This document shows positions 58,972-64,000 of a DNA stretch of 64,000 bases, in pieces. How positions within the stretch are numbered: the first letter of the stretch is position 1; the number at the start of each line of letters is the position of its first letter. The DNA is taken from NCBI GenBank assembly GCA_963677625.2, contig CAXXSW010000002.1:842418-906417 (forward strand), written 5' to 3'. The position numbers were made by a program, and so were the translations under genes. This DNA is from UBA1351 sp963677625 (lineage in GTDB: Bacteria > Bacillota > Clostridia > Lachnospirales > Vallitaleaceae). Below the pieces are notes generated by a model that was given only the letters and a program-made list of their open reading frames with translations, searched no databases and was not told the DNA's origin.

Positions 58972-61254
58972 ATGAAATGGTTGGAAATTGGTACTTTATA
59001 TAGAAATGATAAAAAAAAGGAAATTCATGTGAACTTACACGAAGGATATAATAAAGCCTTGAACAAACTGGATTTGTTTTCTCACTGCCTACTGTATTGC
59101 CTTCAGGAAAATAGGATTGAAGTTTATGTAACAAAAATTTTGAGTATGAATAATAAGACAGGTGAACTCCTATTAAATGTTCCGGTGAATCTTACCCAGG
59201 AAGCAGATCATAAGTATTCAGAAGGGGCAATATTGGATACCTTAAAAGGTATGGGACAACTCATTGATATAAAGCCCTATTTTCCTGCTGAAGAAGTTAT
59301 TCTTAAGGCAGAGGAACCTGATAATAGGTTCATTCTTAATTATAGGAATAATAGTATTGGTGAGTATACAATGTTTGGTAAGAAGTCGATTATTCGCCTT
59401 GATAAGAAAGTGCTTTGGGATATAAATGACACTAGTGAAAGAATGCGATCGATTAAGAAAGGTGATTATATTAGAGTCTTATGGTGGTTTCACCGATTTG
59501 ATAAAGAGTCCTTTCGCGTGATGAGAACATGTCATCCTCCATATAACAATGCGCCACAAACGGGGATCTTTGCATCAAGATCGCCTGTTCGACCCAATCC
59601 CATAGGGTCAACCATTGTACGTGTTGAACAGATGGATTTCTATAACGGAATCATTGAAATTGAAGGTTTTGATGGTTTTCTGGGGACAAAAATACTCCAA
59701 TTAATGGCCTATCAACCCTCAATGGACATGATAGAGGCGGTTACTTTGCCACCATGGGTGTCACATTGGACGAAATATAAAAGCTTTGATAAACCAAAAG
59801 AAATACATGTATGTGCGAAAGATAATCAAGAAGAAATGACAGTATATGATGAGGTGTTCGATTTTTGTGATGATCTTAGGATAGATGATGTTATGGATGA
59901 TGAGTATGACAATCAAGAGATTAACATTCGCAATGCGCGTATTCATAACCTTAAAAATATCACTGTATCCATTCCAAAGAAGAGTGTTAACCTAATTACC
60001 GGTGTTAGCGGTAGCGGTAAATCTAGCTTGGCATTTGACACCATTTATTCGGAGAGTCAAAAGCAGTTTATGGATTTAGTGCTTTCGAATCAGATGTTAT
60101 CAGATACATTTTCAGATGTGTATGTAGATAAGATAAGCGGATTGCAACCGGCAATTGCGATTGAACAAAGAGCATTAGGGGCTAACCCCAGATCTACAGT
60201 TGGATCAGTGACTAAGATAGGGGATATTTTGAAACTATTATATTCAACGATTTCTGTGCGTGTATGTCCAAAGTGTCATCAGATTGTTGACGACACCAAT
60301 GTTTGTGGTAGTTGTGGCGAAATCCTATTTGATAGAACGCCTCAAGTCTTTAGTTATAATCATCCTGACTTTATGTGTCCGGTTTGTAAAGGATTAGGGA
60401 CAGAGATGAGCATTGATATAGAGAAGATTGTGGAGCACCCTAATCAATCCCTGTTAGATAGTGCCTCTTCATTATATGGTGATTTAAGAAAACATAAAAA
60501 GAAACCCAATGCAAACTGGATGAGAGGAGAGATATTGGCTTTAGCTGATGATTTACATGTGGATTTGGAGTTGCCATTCTCAAAGTTACCCAAGGCATTT
60601 AAACAGCAATTCTATTATGGTTCAAAGGGACGTGAAGTCAGTCTAGTGTATGAGACTTCAAAGGGGAGAAGTGGTGTTATTACAAGGCCTGTTGAAGGGG
60701 CTGTAAATCTTATTCAAAGATTAACTCATGATACAAAGTCAACCAAGATGCTTGATCAGGCAAAACGGTTTATGTCCCAAAAAACATGTAGTCACTGCCA
60801 CGGTGAACGTCTACGTGAGGAGGGCAGATTGGCAACTATCAATGGATTTAGATATCCGGAGCTTACAAAGTTAAGCATTGATCGGTTACGTGTATGGTGT
60901 CATCAAAACTATAGGCAACTGACTAAGGAGCAACAAGATAAAACGAAGAAGCTTTTTATTAAGTTAGACCAGAGATTAAAACGCATACAAGATGTTGGAT
61001 TAAGATATATAACCCTTGATAGAAGTGTACCTAGCTTATCCGGTGGAGAAGCTCAGCGTTTGAAACTCGCTACACAATTCGGAACAGGTCTATCGAATAT
61101 TCTATATATTATGGATGAACCCTCAAAAGGTTTACACCCCAAAGACTATCGTTTTTTGATGAATGCCATAGTAGATTTAAAAAAACATGGCAATACGGTT
61201 ATATTAGTCGAGCATAAAAAAAAGCTTCTTGAACATAGCGGATATGCACTTTGA
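58972..61254 (+). CDS. TsaA/TrmO-UvrA-like fusion, N-terminal half (frameshifted gene)
   Basis: A 760-residue product. Two TsaA (TrmO-like) domains occupy about 1-105 (degenerate; ending LIDIKPYFPAEE) and 115-265 (with the signature TGIFASRSPVRPNPIGST). Then comes the first half of a UvrA-like ABC ATPase: Walker A GVSGSGKSSLAFDT (about 343), two CxxC zinc pairs (CPKC, CGSC), further CPVC and CSHC pairs, and signature PSLSGGEAQRLKLA with Walker B MDEPSKGLHPKD (about 690-725). The frame ends 31 bases after an A8 run (61216-61223); the rest of the protein continues in the +1 frame. Strong GAAGGAGG ribosome site. UvrA-2-type proteins confer tolerance to DNA-binding drugs in some species; a role here is inferred. 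Confidence 0.85.
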   Translation: MKWLEIGTLYRNDKKKEIHVNLHEGYNKALNKLDLFSHCLLYCLQENRIEVYVTKILSMNNKTGELLLNVPVNLTQEADHKYSEGAILDTLKGMGQLIDIKPYFPAEEVILKAEEPDNRFILNYRNNSIGEYTMFGKKSIIRLDKKVLWDINDTSERMRSIKKGDYIRVLWWFHRFDKESFRVMRTCHPPYNNAPQTGIFASRSPVRPNPIGSTIVRVEQMDFYNGIIEIEGFDGFLGTKILQLMAYQPSMDMIEAVTLPPWVSHWTKYKSFDKPKEIHVCAKDNQEEMTVYDEVFDFCDDLRIDDVMDDEYDNQEINIRNARIHNLKNITVSIPKKSVNLITGVSGSGKSSLAFDTIYSESQKQFMDLVLSNQMLSDTFSDVYVDKISGLQPAIAIEQRALGANPRSTVGSVTKIGDILKLLYSTISVRVCPKCHQIVDDTNVCGSCGEILFDRTPQVFSYNHPDFMCPVCKGLGTEMSIDIEKIVEHPNQSLLDSASSLYGDLRKHKKKPNANWMRGEILALADDLHVDLELPFSKLPKAFKQQFYYGSKGREVSLVYETSKGRSGVITRPVEGAVNLIQRLTHDTKSTKMLDQAKRFMSQKTCSHCHGERLREEGRLATINGFRYPELTKLSIDRLRVWCHQNYRQLTKEQQDKTKKLFIKLDQRLKRIQDVGLRYITLDRSVPSLSGGEAQRLKLATQFGTGLSNILYIMDEPSKGLHPKDYRFLMNAIVDLKKHGNTVILVEHKKKLLEHSGYAL
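61216..61223 (+). other. Frameshift site: run of eight A's in the UvrA-like gene
   Basis: Reading frame 0 is CAT-AAA-AAA-AAG-CTT and meets TGA 10 codons later. Removing one A makes the sequence run on in one frame: VEH, seven residues, then ADMHFEMGPKAGRYGGE. This matches the spacing of ordinary UvrA (VEH, seven residues, AD-IIDIGP-AG-HGGE). The ancestral run therefore probably had seven A's. A real mutation, an assembly error, or slippage during transcription are the options. Confidence 0.8.
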
Positions 61255-62377
61255 AATGGGGCCCAAAGCCGGTCGCTATGGTGGAGAACTGATTTCTGTT
61301 GAAGATCGGCAGGAGATTGAAAAACAGCTTGAATCTCATAATTATACGGATGATTTTAACACGATTCAAGTTCTAAGCGACCGATTACAGGGTGAAAAAG
61401 AAGGGATGGGTGATGACGTTCTTGAAGTGAAAAATAAGACTTACATTCAACTAAGGGGCGTGACTACAAACAATCTGAAAAATCTTGAGGTCGCAATGCC
61501 AATAGGTTTAATGACAGCTGTTATAGGAGTTAGTGGTTCTGGAAAAAGTAGCCTTATATCAAAGACCTTATATCCTTATCTTAGGAAGTTTTTAGGCAAA
61601 GCAGTGGAGGATAGGGGGAAGGTAGAACAAGTACTTGGTGTAGAAGAGGTGGAGGATGTGTGCTATGTCAATCAGAAGCCAATAGGTAGTAACTCAAGAT
61701 CCAATCCTGCCACTTATACAGGTGTTTTTGATGTCATAAGAAAATGTTATGCAGAGACTAGGGAGGCAAAAAGTAAAAAGCTGACCAAAGAGTATTTTAG
61801 CTTCAATTCAAAAAAAGGTCAGTGTCCGGAGTGTAAGGGCCTTGGAGAGGTGGCAATAAACATGCACTATATGGATGATTTGTATATACCCTGTAGTAAA
61901 TGTCAAGGTAGAAGATATGCTAAAGAAGTGCTTGAGGTTAAAAGAAATGGGTTATCCATAGGTGATATTCTTGATTCAGAGATTTATGACTTAATTGAGG
62001 TGTTTCAGGATGAAAAAGAGATTGTTAAACAGCTTTCCATGCTGGTGAAAGTAGGTTTAGGCTATCTTAAACTTGGTCAAAGTGCTTCTACTTTGTCAGG
62101 TGGTGAAGCTCAAAGAATAAAGTTGGCTAAAGAATTGTATAAAAAAGAGTGTAATAACATCCTCTATATATTAGATGAACCAACGACTGGCCTACATGAA
62201 GATGATGTTGAAAAGGTGATAGGGGTATTAATGGAGCTGAAAGAAAAAGGAGCTACAATTATTGTTATTGAGCATAATTTGAAAATGATTAAGGCATGTG
62301 ATTACATTATTGAGCTTGGTCCGGAAGGCGGAGATAGAGGTGGCTATATTGTTAGGACTGGTTATCAGAAAAAATAA
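61229..62377 (+). CDS. TsaA/TrmO-UvrA-like fusion, C-terminal half (frame +1)
   Basis: The continuation of the gene at 58972, about 380 residues, in the +1 frame. It begins with the end of the first ATPase unit (ADMHFEMGPKAGRYGGE) and then holds the second ABC unit: Walker A GVSGSGKSSLISKTLYP, a zinc module with CPECKGLG and CSKCQGRR, the signature STLSGGEAQRIKLAKEL, and Walker B YILDEPTTGLHEDD with the switch IVIEHNL. No ribosome site precedes it, and the nominal start (TTG 61229) is inside the upstream frame, so it is unlikely to be translated alone. Full-length fusion would be about 1134 residues. Confidence 0.8.
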   Translation: MNIADMHFEMGPKAGRYGGELISVEDRQEIEKQLESHNYTDDFNTIQVLSDRLQGEKEGMGDDVLEVKNKTYIQLRGVTTNNLKNLEVAMPIGLMTAVIGVSGSGKSSLISKTLYPYLRKFLGKAVEDRGKVEQVLGVEEVEDVCYVNQKPIGSNSRSNPATYTGVFDVIRKCYAETREAKSKKLTKEYFSFNSKKGQCPECKGLGEVAINMHYMDDLYIPCSKCQGRRYAKEVLEVKRNGLSIGDILDSEIYDLIEVFQDEKEIVKQLSMLVKVGLGYLKLGQSASTLSGGEAQRIKLAKELYKKECNNILYILDEPTTGLHEDDVEKVIGVLMELKEKGATIIVIEHNLKMIKACDYIIELGPEGGDRGGYIVRTGYQKK

Positions 62378-62426
62378 TTAAATCAAGATGTAGGGTAGAC
62401 ATTTGATGAAAGGTATTTTTATATGA

Positions 62427-62556
62427 TATGATGATTAGAGCGTCAAAAGCAAGTTTCCCTAAATTCACATACAATATATAGATTACGTAGAAGCGTTCGT
62501 AACAATATATTGTATGTGAAAGTTCAACTATATGCTTTTAACGCTCTAATCATATG
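62427..62556. repeat. Long imperfect palindrome between the UvrA-like and AraC genes
   Basis: Outer arms GATTAGAGCGTCAAAAGCA and TGCTTTTAACGCTCTAATC (19 bp, one mismatch) and inner arms CACATACAATATAT and ATATATTGTATGTG (14 bp, perfect) fold into a stem of more than 100 nt with internal loops; the tip TTACG-CGTAA can also pair. The element has no coding potential. It could be a MITE-like insertion, since ATATGAT occurs on both flanks, or a regulatory leader structure. Confidence 0.7.
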
Positions 62557-62584
62557 ATGAAGAAAAGTGTAAAGGAGATATCAT

Positions 62585-63475
62585 ATGCATATAGAAGATC
62601 AAAACCCCTATATCGAACAAATCAATAAAGTACAAGATTATATAGAAAACCATATAGATGAACCACTCACAATCAAGCAATTATCTCAAATAGCCAATTT
62701 TAGCGAGTTTCATTTTCAGAGAATATTTGGACTAGTAAGGGGAGAAAGTCTGTATGGATTTATTAAGAGGATTCGATTAGAAAAGGCAGCTTATATGCTA
62801 TTGGCAGATAAAGAGCGAACAATCATTGATATCGCCATGAGTCTTGGTTTTTCAAGTCAAGCTTCTTTTGCTAAGGCGTTTAAGTCAAAGTATAGTATCA
62901 GTGCTACTAGCTATAGGAAAATAAATGGTTTGGTTAATGAAGCTAATTTTATATCAGAGGGGTTACAAGAGAGAGAGATGGCTATTGAACCTGTTAATAT
63001 TGAGATACGAATGGAAAGGGAAATTCAAGTCATTTATATTAGGTATACAGGCTCATATAAAGGTGATAGTGAACTCTTTTTGGGATTATTCAGTAAGCTA
63101 TACCAATGGGCGAATCAGAGGCAACTTATATCACCGGATACTAGATGGTTTGTGATTTATCATGATTTTGGGAATGAAACAGACGAAGAACAATTACGGC
63201 TTAGTGTTTGTATGTCTGTTAATAGGAATGTTGCTACCAGTCAAGATGTTGGATTGCTAACTCTTTCAGAAGGTAGGTACGGAGTCGGCAGTTTTTATGT
63301 CAATCCAAAGGAATATGGAAAAGCCTGGTATTATATGTACGCAAAATGGCTGCCAAATAGTGGCTACAAGCCTGATGATAGACTTTCATTTGAGCATTAT
63401 CCTCCTAGTGTAGAAGATGGAGATAAACGTTTAGTTGAGATTTATATACCGATTATTAAGAGTGATCAGGCATAA
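62585..63475 (+). CDS. AraC family regulator with GyrI-like effector domain
   Basis: A 296-residue regulator. The N-terminal AraC-type double helix-turn-helix (about 10-110) has the signature LTIKQLSQIANFSEFHFQRIF and IIDIAMSLGFSSQASFAKAFK. The C-terminal half (about 125-290) is a GyrI/Rob-like effector-binding domain, which in relatives binds drugs or other hydrophobic ligands. AAAGGAG lies 8 nt before ATG 62585. It follows the UvrA-like gene, with a large palindrome in the gap. Drug- or damage-dependent control of that gene is a reasonable guess, but unproven. A terminator follows. Confidence 0.9.
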   Translation: MHIEDQNPYIEQINKVQDYIENHIDEPLTIKQLSQIANFSEFHFQRIFGLVRGESLYGFIKRIRLEKAAYMLLADKERTIIDIAMSLGFSSQASFAKAFKSKYSISATSYRKINGLVNEANFISEGLQEREMAIEPVNIEIRMEREIQVIYIRYTGSYKGDSELFLGLFSKLYQWANQRQLISPDTRWFVIYHDFGNETDEEQLRLSVCMSVNRNVATSQDVGLLTLSEGRYGVGSFYVNPKEYGKAWYYMYAKWLPNSGYKPDDRLSFEHYPPSVEDGDKRLVEIYIPIIKSDQA

Positions 63476-63525
63476 AAAATATTAATATATTAGCAGGAGA
63501 TTTGTAATTACTGCAATAAAGAGTG

Positions 63526-63552
63526 ACCATGATTATCATGGTTTCTTTTTTG
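63526..63552 (+). terminator. Intrinsic terminator after the AraC/GyrI gene
   Basis: A 7-bp stem (ACCATGA / TCATGGT) with a 3-nt loop and a T-run. Confidence 0.85.
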
Positions 63553-63613
63553 TTCTCCTATAGGAAAGGTCTCTATTTGAATCATATATTAATAATATTG
63601 TAAAAAATGTAAC

Positions 63614-63661
63614 ATTGACTTTAATAATATTAAAGTATATAATAATTTTATTAAAGTCAAT
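63614..63661. promoter_or_regulatory. Perfect inverted repeat enclosing the DUF2089 promoter
   Basis: ATTGACTTTAATAA (63614-63627) and its exact inverse TTATTAAAGTCAAT (63648-63661) flank the promoter; a further TATTAAAG half-site lies between them. The left arm contains the -35 box and the right arm covers the predicted transcription start. This is the layout of a repressor operator, probably for autoregulation by the downstream helix-turn-helix protein. Confidence 0.6.
63615..63643 (+). promoter_or_regulatory. Promoter of the DUF2089 gene
   Basis: TTGACT, a 17-bp spacer and a perfect TATAAT, 34 bp before the start codon, which has GGGAGG upstream. Confidence 0.7.
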
Positions 63662-63676
63662 ATTTGGGAGGTTGCT

Positions 63677-63970
63677 ATGAAAGAAATGCCACACTGGTTG
63701 ATTGGGTTAGAAAACGAAGATTTAAATTTTATTAAACAATTTATTGTCGCATCAGGATCGCTTAAGGATATTGCTAAATATTATGATGTAACGTATCCAA
63801 CTATTCGCTTGCGTTTAGATAAACTTATACAAAAAATTGAAGTTAGTGAAACTGAAGAGGAAAAACCCTTTATTACACTAGTTAAACAACTGGCTATTGA
63901 AGATAAAATGGATATTGAAACTGCTAAATTGCTTATTGATTCATATAGAAAGGATTTGGAGGTGAAATAG
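63677..63970 (+). CDS. DUF2089 family helix-turn-helix protein
   Basis: A 97-residue predicted DNA-binding protein. The DUF2089-type region includes PHWLIGLENEDLNFIKQFIVASGSLKD (about 5-31), followed by a helix-turn-helix in AKYYDVTYPTIRLRLDKLI (about 34-52) and a helical C-terminal part. It has its own promoter, which lies within a perfect inverted repeat, so it probably represses its own operon. Its stop codon is 1 bp before the start of the next gene, to which GGAGGTG inside its 3' end provides a ribosome site. Relatives usually precede membrane-protein genes. Confidence 0.88.
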   Translation: MKEMPHWLIGLENEDLNFIKQFIVASGSLKDIAKYYDVTYPTIRLRLDKLIQKIEVSETEEEKPFITLVKQLAIEDKMDIETAKLLIDSYRKDLEVK

Positions 63971-63971
63971 A

Positions 63972-64000
63972 ATGGGGGGTGTGAGTATACTGTTTATTTT
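63972..64000 (+). CDS. Start of the next gene, cut by the window end
   Basis: ATG 63972 has GGAGGTG 7 nt upstream, inside the end of the DUF2089 gene. Only nine codons are visible; after a Gly/Val/Ser start they become hydrophobic (ILFI), consistent with a membrane protein, the usual partner of DUF2089 proteins. Nothing more can be said. Confidence 0.6.

Noticed and set aside
61216..61230. Programmed -1 frameshift at the A-AAA-AAG heptamer in the UvrA-like gene
   Set aside because: The heptamer is in the right phase, but the -1 frame reads GCT-TCT-TGA and stops at once. The rest of UvrA is in the +1 frame, so -1 slipping cannot make the full protein.
1..64000. tRNA, rRNA, CRISPR arrays, transposases, phage genes
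   Set aside because: I looked through all gaps on both strands and found no cloverleaf-like tRNA, no regularly spaced repeats, and no mobile-element enzymes.

Overview
This 64 kb window is low-GC chromosomal DNA from a Gram-positive, probably anaerobic member of the Clostridia, possibly near the Lachnospirales. The evidence is the gene set: Veg, MecA, a CBS/DRTGG-type inorganic pyrophosphatase, MutS2, YhaM, CheX, a PerR-like Fur protein, a class D-like sortase, SLH-domain and bactofilin proteins, strong AAGGAGG-type ribosome binding sites, sigma-A-like promoters and many U-tailed terminators. I see no rRNA, tRNA, CRISPR array, insertion sequence or prophage. The assignment to order is inference.

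Layout. 1-5.2 kb: end of uridine kinase, the pyrophosphatase, a DUF624 membrane protein, folC and a GntR/UTRA regulator. 5.3-9.3 kb: an unusual NarL-type signalling operon (a kinase-like sensor lacking both the phospho-acceptor His and the ATPase domain, a response regulator, an intact paralogous kinase), then a DUF1858 protein. 9.5-15.1 kb: mecA, purA with a PurBox-like operator, a block of four hairpins, pth, a sortase, two tandem c-di-GMP-I riboswitches in front of a secreted transglutaminase-like protein, and a gene-free stretch that looks like an orphan small-RNA locus under two 16-bp operators. 15.2-23.5 kb: mfd, a PrsA-like foldase lipoprotein, a FUSC-like membrane protein, a HAD hydrolase, an unknown membrane protein and a NifU-domain protein. 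23.7-27.4 kb: a flavin oxidoreductase and an ABC-2 exporter.

27.5-34.8 kb: an overlapping operon manA-cca-Wzy-like ligase-PEGA protein-phosphoglucomutase, suggesting cell-surface polysaccharide supply and polymerisation. 35-46.5 kb: veg, an ABC half-exporter, ispE with an FCD-type GntR regulator, HPP protein, orphan Hpt protein, DEDDh exonuclease, a free-standing 32-residue membrane peptide gene, a PAQR/hemolysin III protein, an SLH protein, a HypE-like AIR synthase protein, and an Lrp regulator coupled to an aminotransferase. 46.5-58.7 kb: a PerR-like regulator, CheX, TrmL, a minus-strand operon (acetyltransferase, mutS2, OmpR-type two-component pair), an M23 peptidase/bactofilin pair, a small 49-residue ORF, a DUF692 (MNIO-type) enzyme, YhaM and an RlmD-type methyltransferase.

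58.9-64 kb is the most unusual coding region: a double TsaA/TrmO domain fused to a UvrA-like ATPase, broken by a one-base shift in a run of eight A's, then a ~130-nt imperfect palindrome, an AraC/GyrI-type regulator, and a DUF2089 gene whose promoter sits inside a perfect 14-bp inverted repeat.

The best candidates for undescribed biology are the pseudo-kinase signalling operon, the operator-controlled small-RNA locus near 14.9-15.1 kb, the TsaA-TsaA-UvrA fusion with its frameshift, and the DUF692 enzyme next to a small ORF. No function was tested here: product names rest on motifs read by eye, not on database searches.
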